DNA from: Ischnura elegans
Lineage: Eukaryota; Arthropoda; Insecta; Odonata; Coenagrionidae
NCBI RefSeq assembly: GCF_921293095.1
Contig: NC_060253.1
Location: 81,629,992-81,693,991 of the forward strand
DNA: 64,000 nt
Direction of reading: 5' to 3'
Part shown: positions 1 to 10,041 of the stretch, piece after piece
Layout of the letters: each line of letters opens with the position of its first letter
How positions within the stretch are numbered: the stretch's first letter is position 1
Program-made: the position numbers and the translations under genes
Notes under the pieces: model-generated
The model's database searches: none
The model's input: only the letters and a program-made list of their open reading frames with translations
Told to the model about the DNA's origin: nothing

Positions 1-833
1 CTTTCAGTTGTTAAGCACATGCTATTTTGAACTCCCTGCTCCTCTCTCTTTCTTTTGAACCCCTCAGGTAACATAGTACATGGGATAGAACCAAAAATTG
101 AAACATTTTAAAACCCTTTAATTTAATAGGAAGGTGGGTAATATAATTAATCTGGTACCCTTTCTAGGTACTGTCCAAGCATAAAATTGTCAAACAAATA
201 TATGTATGTATTATTGCAAATTTCCTAAGAATGAACAATGAGTCATTTGTGTTTTATGACAAATGGTTTGTCTAAAGTGTGAGTGTGGTCTATAAATGAA
301 AATTTGTTATGTCAGCTAGTCTGCTAGGAAAGAAGTAGATAGTACTGGCAAAACCAGATAAGAGGTCAAGTAACAAGTACACGTAATGTGATACACCAAG
401 TGGAACACACAGATCTAAATGCAATTTTTCTGTTGCACATTCATAGGGAGCCAAAAATTATACACACTCGAATAAATGAGAATGAAGTTCATGTGGACTA
501 CCACAAGTCTGTACTGATTTGCTTACCAAATTATTTATTGCTCTATCCATTTTCAATAGCAACTGTAGATTTATCTCACGTCAATGACATTGCAGCCATG
601 CATTCAAATCAAAATTGCGATAAATCCCTAAGCATGTGAAAATATGCACATTAGGTAATTCAGATTTAAAAAAATTTTTTGCTGACAGAACACCAAATTA
701 CAAAATGTCCTCCAATTGAATCATGATGCAGGGATAACATGAATTTACTCAGTTACATAGTAAAGCAAAAGTCCAATTAATGGCACTACAAGCATCGTGA
801 AATGCACCACAAGATATTCCTTCCTTGTTAAAT
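1..833. other. AT-rich stretch with no recognised gene
   Basis: No open frame here shows a recognisable domain, and no inverted or tandem repeat stands out. The longest open stretch (388-639) has no family signature and is probably chance. Confidence 0.5.
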
Positions 834-1015
834 TGCAAGGGTTTGCATTTTGAAGTTCGTCTTTAGTTTCTCTCCCACCTCCCAGAGGAAATGTAATTTG
901 CGAATGGAGATGTAATAAAGATGGCGTCGCCGTAAATGAATCTCGGTTGTCTCTTGAGTTTTTAAGTGAAGTAAAGGTGACTTCATGAGAAACCTCCGAG
1001 AGTAAAGAGGTAACA
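834..1015 (+). repeat. Left LTR-like repeat of the gypsy fossil
   Basis: Starts TGCAAGGGTTTGC and ends GAGGTAACA. It is paired with 1885-2066 in the same orientation at clearly less than full identity, which points to an old insertion. Confidence 0.65.
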
Positions 1016-1884
1016 AGGAAAAAAGAAATTTGACTTATAACTAAGAGGTCATTTATTTGTAATTACTACTACCAATCATAAACCATTAATCCACAATTTT
1101 AATCCTTATTCCTCATTGTCAACCTTGAATGACAAAAGATGGCAAAGATGGGCTGAATTCTTGAGTGGACTTAATTATAACATTAAATACAGAAAATTGG
1201 ACAAGAATGCAAATGCTGATGCATTATCTAGATTATATATTTCTGATGGCAAGGAGGTGATCTTGAATGTGAATTTTTATTGGTTGATACTGCCCTTGTG
1301 ACAGCCACTGAAATAGCTGAAGAGAACCAGAAAGACAAGGACCTAGCTCTAGTTCATGAAAACATGAAAAACAATGAGTGGCTCATCAGTAATAGTGAAC
1401 ATTTGAAACAGTTCTCAAAGCACAAGACAGAATTCTCCATTGCGAATAATTGCATAATCTTATCTGGCAAAGTTGTGATTCAAAGATCATTAAGATGCCA
1501 GTTACTGAGTGAATTCTGGTCACTTGGGTATTACAAAAATGAAGTCTCTTGCCATGAGTTTTACTCGGAGGCCAGGGTTAGATAAAGAAATAGAGTCTCC
1601 AACCATGTGAAAGATGTTCTCTTGTAAGAGATGTGCCAGTCCAAGCACCATATCATTCATGAAAATGGCCAACAGAGCCTTGGGTGTCCACCCCCCTTGA
1701 TTTTGCTGGCCCATTTTTAGACTGTATGTTTCTGGTACTTGTGGATTCCTATAGCAAATGTCCAGAAGTAATCAGAATGACCTCCACTGCGAGTAGTGCC
1801 TTGATTAATGCCCTCATGTCCATTTTTGCACAGTTTGGCCTTCCCAAAGTAATTGTAAGTGATAATTACATATATTAGTTATAT

Positions 1885-2066
1885 TGCAAGGGTTTGCATT
1901 TTGAAGTTCGTCTTTAGTTTCTCTCCCACCTCCCAGAGGAAATGTAATTTGTAAACGGAGAAGTAACAAAGATGGTTGCGCCGTAAATAAACCTTGGTTG
2001 TCTCTTGAGTTTTTACTTGAAGTAAAGGTGACTTCACGAGAAACCTCCGAGAGTAAAGAGGTAACA
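1885..2066 (+). repeat. Right LTR-like repeat of the gypsy fossil
   Basis: Second copy of the 182-bp repeat seen at 834-1015, beginning TGCAAGGGTTTGC and ending GAGGTAACA. The similarity stops sharply just beyond both ends. Confidence 0.65.
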
Positions 2067-2717
2067 ACGACAAAGTACCGAGGTATAACATTCATCAGAA
2101 AGAAATTAACCACCCTAAATACCTTTGAATTTGGTCAAGGCACATCTAAACATTCATCTGTAATAAAAATTGCAATTCCCAACACTAGACTGGTGGTATA
2201 AAATATGTTGCACCTTTTTTTTAACATATCCCAAATATTTACCGGATAAACTCTGTCATTGAAACCATCGGGGAGGTTGAATGGAATCAAATGACATAAC
2301 TACATAATAATTTGGTTCATATCACTGCTGTTGAATGCTTACTTGAGTTGCACAAAGAGCAAGGATATAAAAGGATAGCAGTTAATTTATACTGTTCTGT
2401 TGAAAGTTGTGAACTGCTTGTTAAACACGATTACGCTTATCAATTATTTTTATACCTTATTAAATGACAAGAGACGATTTCATAGAAATTTGGACCATCT
2501 ACTTGTACTATTATGTTAAATAAACAGTAGTTTTTGGGGTTAGAAAGAACATCAAAGGAACGCAGTGAAGGTTCTTTCCATGAGGTGAGGGTAGATGTTG
2601 TGGAGAATAGGCTTGTTAAGCCAAACTATACGCTGAACTTAAGTCTGTTTTCCCTTTAATTTAAAATCTGGAGAACAAGCAATAACAACTATTTGTTTTC
2701 CAGTTTAGCCCCCAACT

Positions 2718-2884
2718 ACTGGGTGCTTTCAATTCATGCGACTCACGGAAACTGTTTATAACTCTCCAATGCCTGCGCGTAATCGTTTGTTGACTTGTGT
2801 CACAACAGTCGGCGAAACACACAGAATGGAACACGAAAACCGCGACGAAAGTCCACTTGTGTCGATGAATGGAAAGCACCCAGT
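2718..2884. mobile_element. Small palindromic MITE (167 bp)
   Basis: The left end ACTGGGTGCTTTCAATTCAT matches the reverse complement of the right end, which ends GAATGGAAAGCACCCAGT, with one mismatch over about 20 bp. There is no coding capacity. No convincing target duplication is visible, so the superfamily is undetermined. Confidence 0.6.
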
Positions 2885-4185
2885 TTCTCTAGCAACATAG
2901 CCACCTAATACGCCCTTGATTGTTTATGAGGCAATGAAACTATTGACATAAGAATGACTATAACTAGTGCCGTCACAATTGGAATGTTTCCCAAAAAAAG
3001 GTGTGATACCAAATTTTGAAGATATACAAATCAATGGGTTTCTTGGCGGGTAAAAACTAACATGGAGAGACCAAAGTGTAACTATTAAATACACTTATAT
3101 TTACCTTCACCGGGGGGTGTAATGTATGTTCTCCGACAGTTTGAAATAACTTCTCCATCGCGGATAATTCCAATTCCTAATTTGTTGGCACTACCTTCAA
3201 AACCAATCGCAATAACCATTTCGAAGAGGAGTTTTTCGACAATAACAAATGTGGGCTACGTGTGAAATACATTCACCTCTCAGGATCAAATGAACTTATT
3301 CTGATGATTTGACGTAACAGAAACTAGTACAACACATCAAAGCGCATCCAATGCAGAGTTACTATTTAGTCAGCATTAGCCTACGGTCGCAAGTCCATGT
3401 TTTCATCTTGCAAAAAGACGATATACAATATAAATTATTAAATTATACGATATAAATGTAGCCATGAGGTCTGTAAGATACCGGGGGACGGGGGAGGGGA
3501 TACATGTTGGTACCACGTGACACTGCGGATCGGTGCCGCGGGCTTGCACAAATACGGGTAGCACACAACCACGGTCTTAGAATATGAGGTCTGGACACTC
3601 TCCGTTCAGGCATGGTCATTTAATGAAGCCGTTTCCCGTTGAGGCCGGTAGGGGCGCCACCTATCCTGAAGGGCAAGTTTCCTACGTATCTGTATACGAT
3701 ACTTCAGTAATTATGAACTAATTTATGGCAAAAATTAATATAAACACATCGACAGTGGTTACTAGTTAACAAGTTCATATGCACTTAACATCTTATAGCG
3801 AAAAATACCTAGAAATCGTTCTCATACGTGAGTATTGATCAAATGGAAGGCGTTGGATTTCAGCTTCGTCTGCCTCCATACCTTTGTAAAATCAGTTACA
3901 GCCATAACGAAAGATTGTCAGCAGTTAAAACCTTATGTAGTGAGGAAAGGTATTTTTAAGGAAATAATTATTTATAGCTCTCTTGTGGTAAACGTTAATA
4001 TAAGTTGTCATAGAAGCTACGTACGCACCATTGCCTCTGAGCCCATCGGCATGTTTCCACGGCCTTATAAGAATATACTAGATGTTATTCCTTGCTTTCA
4101 AACCCTATTAACAAATATAATATCAGAAACGCAAACGGCTTCTTACCAAGGCCGAAGTGAAATACTTCTTATGAAGTGACGTATG
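2885..4185. other. No gene recognised; CpG-richer patch near 3480-3660
   Basis: The open stretch 3835-4179 has no family signature. The segment around 3480-3660 is richer in CG than its surroundings, but no first exon or core promoter could be tied to it. Confidence 0.4.
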
Positions 4186-4188
4186 TTA

Positions 4189-4250
4189 AGCCGATGTCCC
4201 ACGGTCAAATTTGCGTCAAAATATTTTGATCAAAATTTTTGTCCAAAAAT
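4189..4250 (+). repeat. Left terminal inverted repeat of the Harbinger element
   Basis: Begins AGCCGATGTCCCACGG directly after a TTA and continues into palindromic TTTTGATCAAAA-type sequence. It matches the reverse complement of 12820-12873. Confidence 0.85.
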
Positions 4251-4512
4251 TTTGATGCAAATATTTTGATACAACTGGACTGGGGGTGTCCCACGATGCA
4301 TCTCATTTTGATCAAAAACAAACGAAAGACGATATTTATGTAAACAACTAGGAAACTTGTGGAGGTGGAGGATTCTTTCTTTTTAAGCAGGCGAAATTGT
4401 TTGAACAGGCCTCTTGAACATTAAAGATGCGAAAAAAAGAAAACAGAAGGAATGCTGAACTTGGCCTTGGCTGGAAAAGGGGTATGAAAGCGTTGGAATA
4501 AGCATGCTAAAC

Positions 4513-4680
4513 ATGTTGGATAAGGAGTTGGTCGCCGATGTTCCCGTTTACTATCGATAATAATTGACGACAAGTCAGGATATTTTCATGTCCCTTATCA
4601 GCAAGGTTGAGGGCAGAATAAAACGCCAGGATACAAACGTGAGGCAGTTTATTCCCGCGAGGAAAATGTTATTAATAAAT
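4513..4680 (+). pseudogene. Harbinger transposase, N-terminal fragment
   Basis: The frame beginning ATG TTG GAT reads 15 codons to two consecutive TAA codons (4558-4563), then stays open and encodes ISKVEGRIKRQDTNVRQF followed by IPARKML. This matches the conserved N-terminal segment of PIF/Harbinger transposases (known pattern: V.P.I.KQDT.MR..I....RL). The catalytic DDE domain is not found downstream, so the gene is a truncated, stop-containing relic. It sits just upstream of the gypsy insertion. Confidence 0.7.
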
Positions 4681-4756
4681 GATGGACATTGTGGTTGAGG
4701 AGATGTTATGAATAGTGCTGTAAGCGTGCATTTAAATCACATTTTTCTCTCCTAAT

Positions 4757-4917
4757 TGTTGTATCCAGGGTGGTAGCCCTGTCCCAAGGATAAGACATGT
4801 GAGGACGGGGCACGCCCGGCAGTTGTTGGCGGGACTACGCCATGCGTTGTATCGTGCATAGCCCAGAATTAAAAGTTTATTTCCTAATGGACTCTTGTGT
4901 TTTCCTGCAATAGAACA
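4757..4917 (+). repeat. 5' LTR of the gypsy element
   Basis: 161 bp with TG...CA ends, preceded by the target duplication CTAAT. No difference from the 3' LTR was found on reading both. Confidence 0.93.
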
Positions 4918-5076
4918 ATTTGGCGACGAGGATGGGATATTTGGAGTCCGATACTGTCGTGGGTTATGTGTCGTGTGGTTGAGGCTTTACGTGAGTTTCG
5001 GGGAAAAAAAAACTGATCGGTCGACCGCGCCTGTGGTACGTGCCATTCTGTATCTTCACGGACCTATTGCCTAAAT

Positions 5077-8000
5077 ATGAGTATAGGAGTTTTTGATCAA
5101 AGTGTTGAGAGCATCTCGACCTACCTTCTGCGCCTAAACAGCTATATGAGGACATTACGTCCTCCTGTTGAGGATCTCGGCAAGAAGGATTTCTTAATTG
5201 GTCACATAGGAGGGGCAGCATTGGAGAAGCTAGCTGTGAATCTTCACCCTCTCACACCGGACCAGCTGACTTACGAACAATTAGTGGAGGAGCTTAAGAC
5301 CATATTTACACCGGTGCGCTTCTTTCGTGCTGAGAGGCTGATCTTTCAACGTCGTGTTCGTGAACCCAATGAAAGTTTTTCGGAGTATGCCCTGGCGTTA
5401 AAGAAGTTGGCTGCCACCTGTGATTTTGGGAACAGTATGGAAGATAGATTAATTGACCAATTTCTGTATGGTCTTAATAGTGAAGAAATAACCACTAAAT
5501 TGGCTGGCGAAAATGTTCCTTTTAAGAGATTCGTGGCCAAAGCGTGCTATATGGAAGGATCTGCGGAATACGCCAAAAGCACTGGGGATAGTCCTGCCTC
5601 AGTTTCGGTAATTAATAAGAGATCTCAACCTCACTGTAAGCCATTATCACCAAAGAACATTGTGAAATGTTTTAATTGTGGAGGGCCTCACTATGCTAAC
5701 TCATGTGACAAGCCTTTGAAGTGTACCCATTGTGGCAAGGACGGGCATTCAGTGAAATTCTGCCGTCAAAAGAGTAAAGATAAGTTCAAAATGAAAAAGA
5801 TGGTAAAATCCGTGCTAGAACAGACACCAGAGGAATCTAGTGACGAAGACTGCCACAGGCATGTGGGGTTGTTGCAGTTGCATCAAGTGCAGGGAACCCA
5901 ACGAAATCGGCGCACGTTGACTGTTCAGATTAATGGTGCACCTGTAACTATGCAAATAGATTCGGCCGCAGATGCATCCTGTGTAGGAGAAGATATTTAT
6001 AAGAAACATTTAAGCCACTTGAAGTTGACGCCCACCTCTATGTTATACAATTGTTCCAGTGCCCCCTTATCATTACTCGGCGAATGTCAGGTTAATGTTA
6101 TGTTTGAAGGAATTGAATATGTGTTACCTCTGGTTGTGCACAAAGGGAAGTTTCATTGCTTGATGGGTCTTCCGTGGCTAGAAGTGCTTCCTATAAATTG
6201 GTACAGTCTTTTCCCAAAGAAAGCTGTAAATGTGGTTGCCAATGGTAAAACTGTGTTAGAGGATCTTAAGAAAGAGTTCCCTTCTGTATTCTCTGGAAAG
6301 CCTGGGCTAATCAAGGGTTATGTCGCCCAGATTGTATTGAAACCAGATTCTGTACCAGTTTTTGTATCTCATAGACAAGTGCCTATTCCATTGCGAGACA
6401 AGGTAAGAAAAGAGTTGGAAAAAATGGTTGAACAAGGGATTTTGGAGCCCACGACCAACACACAGTGGGGTACTCCAATTGTAGTGGTCCCGAAATCCAA
6501 TGGCGAGGTGAGAATCTGTGGGGATTACAGTTGTTCAGTAAACCGTTGTCTGAGTATGGATCATTACCCACTACCACTGATAGACGATTTGTCTTTACTA
6601 AAAGGTGAGTGTTTCTGTAAAATTGATCTTTCTCAGGCATATCTACAGTTAGCCGTTGGTAAAGAATCACAATCTATATTAACTTTGAGCACCCATGTAG
6701 GTTGTTTTAAAGTAAAGAGAATGCTGTATGGGATAGCTTCTGCGCCCGCTATTTTCCAGCAAACCGTTGAAAAAATCTTACAGGGTATTCCTAACTTATT
6801 TGTGTATCTTGATGATATTCTTATTTATGCTGAAAATTGGTGTGACTGTTCCTCTGTTTTAAAACAGGTATTAGGGCGATTGGCCCAACATAACATTGTC
6901 ATTAACGTACCTAAGTGTGAATTTTTTGTTAACAGAGTCATATTTTTAGGTCATGTGCTAGATTCTCATGGGTTACATGTTGAAGAATCTAAGGTTAAGG
7001 CTATTGTGAATATGGGTGCGCCTTCAAATGTGTCTGAGTTGAGTAGTTTCCTAGGAGCTGTCAAATTCTATTATAAATTCCTCCCAGATGCATCTACTTT
7101 TATGGAACCCTTAAATAAACTATTGAAGAAAGATTTCCCTTGGTCTTGGGGTAAAGAACAAAAGGAAGCCTTTGCAAAATGTAAGACAGCCCTTAGTAGT
7201 AGCCAGGTACTTATTCCTTATTCCCTTAAGTTACCTATTAGACTAACTTGTGATGCCTCTCAAGTTGGGGCTGGGGCAGTTCTATCTCACATTCTCCCTT
7301 CAGGGGAAGAGCGCCCAGTGGGCTTTGCCTCAAAAACTTTTACCTCCACCGAACGCAATTATGCTCAAGTGGAGAGAGAGGCTGCAGCAGTAATTTTTGG
7401 TGTCACCCATTTTAACAAATTTCTTTGGGGGAGAGAATTTGAACTGGTTACTGACCACAGTTCTCTCACAATAATTTTTGGGTCAAAGACTGGTGTCAAG
7501 CCCCTCGCTGCTGCACGTCTTCAGCGTTGGGCAGTATTACTGCATGGCTACAGATTTAAGATTGTGTATAAAAAAGGGATAAATATCCCTCATGCTGATG
7601 TTTTAAGCAGACTTCCATTGGCAGATGATACACCAGTGGAGTCTCCTGAAAATGTAATATGTTTAGTTAAGACATTAGGTGTACCTTTGAATGCCCAGTC
7701 GATTGTGCTAGCCACAGAAAAAGATCCTGATTTATTAAAAGTACGGATGTACATCCAGCATGGCTGGCCCTCTAAATGTGATGATCTGCGGTTACAACCT
7801 TACTTTAAGAGACAGTTAGAACTCTCTATTAATAACCAGTGTGTCACCTATGGTTCGAAAGTTTGTATCCCAAAAGCTCTACAACGTGATGTCTTAAATT
7901 TGTTGCATGATCAACACCCAGGAATGAGTAAAATGAAAGCACTTGCTCGTGGTTATGTCTATTGGCCCACTCTTGACCAGGACATTGAAATTATGGTAGC

Positions 8001-9045
8001 TTCTTGTGAGCCATGTCAACAGGTCCAAAACTCACTTCCTCAAATACCATTTTCTCCTTGGGCATGGCCAAAATCTAAGTGGGAGAGAGTTCATGCCGAC
8101 TTTTGTTATGTAGAAAATAAGACATTGCTTATTGTGGTAGATGCTTATTCTAAGTGGCCGATTGTTGCAATTATGAAGGAAACAAGTTCTTCTGCAGTAA
8201 TTGAAAAACTTGAGTCCATGACAGCTGCATATGGGTTGTTTAAAGTGTTTGTCTCCGATAATGGCCCACCTTTTCAGTCCCAAGAAATTAGTGAGTTTCT
8301 TACTAGTATGGGTGCCAAACATCTGTTTTCTCCCCCATACTTACCAAGAGCAAATGGTCAGGCAGAGAAAACTGTGCAGCATGTAAAACAGGCTCTAAAG
8401 AAATCGGTGCTTGATAAATCATGTGAAGTATTGTCCTTGCAGCGTAGGATTAACAAATTCCTAATGGCTTATCGTACGACGCCACACACTGTAACTAAGA
8501 TAGAACCTGCAGAGTTATTCCTGGGGAGGAAGCTTAGAACAAAGTTGTCCCTATTAAATCCAATGAGCATTGTGGAAGACCGGGTGACTTCCTGTAATGA
8601 GAAGGTGGCCTCCAAACATAGCACTAAATTACCGGAATTGAAAGAGGGTGATACGGTGTGGACACAGGGTGTTAAACACAATGTAAAACAATGGAAACCT
8701 GCGACAATAGTAAAGCAAGTGAGTGCCAAGTCCTTTGATGTCTTGTGTGATGGGAAACTAAAAAAAAATGTCTCCCTTCAATTCCTTCGTCCAAGAATTG
8801 TGTCCTGTGAAGATAAGAGAAATGAGTTTACCCCACCTGCTAATGTCAATACCGAGGAGGTTGCTAAAATCCCACTTCCCCAAAATGATATTTCCGAGTC
8901 AGACAGTCCAGGATCTGCTACCCATGAGAATACTCATGAACCCTTGCCTAGAAGCCCTGTATTGGCTAAGCCTTGTTCTACTCCCTTGAGTCGCCCATCA
9001 CGAAAAAGGCAGCCACCAAAATATTTGAATGATTTTCTTATGTAA
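5077..9045 (+). CDS. Gag-Pol polyprotein of the gypsy element (1322 aa)
   Basis: One frame encodes all the expected retrotransposon parts in Ty3/gypsy order. Gag occupies roughly residues 1-190, followed by two CCHC zinc knuckles (first cysteines at 198 and 216). An aspartic protease has its active-site motif DSA at 295. The reverse transcriptase has YLDD at 577. RNase H has TCDAS with its aspartate at 726. The integrase has an HHCC finger from about 944 and a core triad D1008, D1061, E1097, giving the standard D-x35-E spacing. A basic, proline-rich tail ends at 1322. Integrase lying after RNase H defines the gypsy order. The predicted start at 5077 lies about 160 bp after the left LTR. Gag and Pol share a frame, so no frameshift is needed. 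Confidence 0.93.
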   Translation: MSIGVFDQSVESISTYLLRLNSYMRTLRPPVEDLGKKDFLIGHIGGAALEKLAVNLHPLTPDQLTYEQLVEELKTIFTPVRFFRAERLIFQRRVREPNESFSEYALALKKLAATCDFGNSMEDRLIDQFLYGLNSEEITTKLAGENVPFKRFVAKACYMEGSAEYAKSTGDSPASVSVINKRSQPHCKPLSPKNIVKCFNCGGPHYANSCDKPLKCTHCGKDGHSVKFCRQKSKDKFKMKKMVKSVLEQTPEESSDEDCHRHVGLLQLHQVQGTQRNRRTLTVQINGAPVTMQIDSAADASCVGEDIYKKHLSHLKLTPTSMLYNCSSAPLSLLGECQVNVMFEGIEYVLPLVVHKGKFHCLMGLPWLEVLPINWYSLFPKKAVNVVANGKTVLEDLKKEFPSVFSGKPGLIKGYVAQIVLKPDSVPVFVSHRQVPIPLRDKVRKELEKMVEQGILEPTTNTQWGTPIVVVPKSNGEVRICGDYSCSVNRCLSMDHYPLPLIDDLSLLKGECFCKIDLSQAYLQLAVGKESQSILTLSTHVGCFKVKRMLYGIASAPAIFQQTVEKILQGIPNLFVYLDDILIYAENWCDCSSVLKQVLGRLAQHNIVINVPKCEFFVNRVIFLGHVLDSHGLHVEESKVKAIVNMGAPSNVSELSSFLGAVKFYYKFLPDASTFMEPLNKLLKKDFPWSWGKEQKEAFAKCKTALSSSQVLIPYSLKLPIRLTCDASQVGAGAVLSHILPSGEERPVGFASKTFTSTERNYAQVEREAAAVIFGVTHFNKFLWGREFELVTDHSSLTIIFGSKTGVKPLAAARLQRWAVLLHGYRFKIVYKKGINIPHADVLSRLPLADDTPVESPENVICLVKTLGVPLNAQSIVLATEKDPDLLKVRMYIQHGWPSKCDDLRLQPYFKRQLELSINNQCVTYGSKVCIPKALQRDVLNLLHDQHPGMSKMKALARGYVYWPTLDQDIEIMVASCEPCQQVQNSLPQIPFSPWAWPKSKWERVHADFCYVENKTLLIVVDAYSKWPIVAIMKETSSSAVIEKLESMTAAYGLFKVFVSDNGPPFQSQEISEFLTSMGAKHLFSPPYLPRANGQAEKTVQHVKQALKKSVLDKSCEVLSLQRRINKFLMAYRTTPHTVTKIEPAELFLGRKLRTKLSLLNPMSIVEDRVTSCNEKVASKHSTKLPELKEGDTVWTQGVKHNVKQWKPATIVKQVSAKSFDVLCDGKLKKNVSLQFLRPRIVSCEDKRNEFTPPANVNTEEVAKIPLPQNDISESDSPGSATHENTHEPLPRSPVLAKPCSTPLSRPSRKRQPPKYLNDFLM

Positions 9046-9109
9046 TGTATCTTATGTTTCATGTATTTAATTTTCATGTTTGTAAAGGGTTATTTTAGTG
9101 GAGGGGAGT

Positions 9110-9270
9110 TGTTGTATCCAGGGTGGTAGCCCTGTCCCAAGGATAAGACATGTGAGGACGGGGCACGCCCGGCAGTTGTTGGCGGGACTACGCCATGCGT
9201 TGTATCGTGCATAGCCCAGAATTAAAAGTTTATTTCCTAATGGACTCTTGTGTTTTCCTGCAATAGAACA
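9110..9270 (+). repeat. 3' LTR of the gypsy element
   Basis: 161 bp, identical to 4757-4917 and followed by CTAAT. A purine-rich tract lies immediately before it. Confidence 0.93.
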
Positions 9271-9714
9271 CTAATCTTGCAGTTTCTAAAATAAGGTCCT
9301 TATCCTATAATCATAGTAATAGAAACGGGCAGCTGTAGTGTTTCACAGGTACAATCGTCAGTTCATTTTAGTCATTTCTCCAGCTGCTCGCTCGCATTGT
9401 ATGCCTTCCATAAAGCGTAAAATTCGGCCTCGATACCTTAAGTAAATCTTTTATTATTTCCAAAACATCCCTCCTGGTATTGCGATTCTAAAGATTGCTT
9501 CCTTTCTATTTAAGATCAACTGATTATTACGGATTTCCTAGTTGAGAGCTTCCATCGCCTATCACTGAGACAAATATTTGCTCATATTTACCTTTAGGGC
9601 CACACCAGGCGATGAAATAGACGATCACGAACGTATATATATATTTAAAATAATGTTTTGTGAATTCACTTCGTGGTATGGTGATATTATAAATTTAAAA
9701 CTAAACCTTTTAGT

Positions 9715-9846
9715 ATTCCATACTATACTAATGAAAAAACTCAACCGGTTTCGATCTTTTCAGGTCCTTATCTAGAGGTTTACGATTAAGATAACGACCT
9801 GAAAAAGTGGAAACCGGTTGGGTTTTTAATGCATACTGTGTGGAAT
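9715..9846. repeat. 132-bp foldback with CCGGTTTCGA / GGAAACCGG arms
   Basis: Arms 9715-9773 and 9788-9846 are inverted copies with a loop of about 14 bp. Each carries an AACCGGTTTC core next to CAGGTC-TTATC. Similar GAAACCGGT motifs occur in the Penelope-like repeats at 59614, 60589 and 61302, so this may be a Penelope-derived terminal relic; that link is inference. Confidence 0.6.
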
Positions 9847-10041
9847 ACAACAAAGTTTATTTTTGTGTCCATAATATACATAATTATTAATTAAAATACT
9901 CATGCAGACGATAAATAAGCTTAACGTATTTGGCCTGTGTGTCAGCGCTTGGCGATGCTTTTTTGTCAGAGGCCCTGTGATTGGTTGGTTTCATCCAATT
10001 GGATGAAAATTTAGAACCTGTCCTATCCATTTGTACAAATC

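Larger units (their letters stand above)
834..2066 (+). mobile_element. Eroded Ty3/gypsy LTR-retrotransposon fossil, internally reduced
   Basis: Two direct repeats of about 182 bp (834-1015 and 1885-2066) begin TG and end CA like LTRs and bracket only about 870 bp. The interior keeps plus-strand pol remnants: the end of an RNase H domain near 1116-1240 (WAEFLSGLNY, ADALSRL) and part of an integrase core near 1684-1866 (DFAGPFLD, DSYSKCPEV, FGLPKVIVSDN). Gag, protease and reverse transcriptase are not recognisable. The element is broken and old: its LTRs differ at many positions and I see no clear target duplication. Family assignment rests on the integrase and RNase H motifs. Confidence 0.75.
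4757..9270 (+). mobile_element. Ty3/gypsy LTR retrotransposon, looks whole and very young
   Basis: Two LTRs of 161 bp (4757-4917, 9110-9270) read TGTTGTATCC...AATAGAACA and appear identical base for base. The 5-bp direct repeat CTAAT flanks the element at 4752-4756 and 9271-9275. A primer-binding-type segment follows the left LTR and a purine tract (GTGGAGGGGAG) precedes the right one. The interior is one long reading frame for Gag and Pol, and no envelope gene is present. The gag and single-frame layout resemble the Mag-like/K02A2.6-like branch, which is a remembered resemblance. Identical LTRs imply a recent insertion into the Harbinger element. Confidence 0.93.
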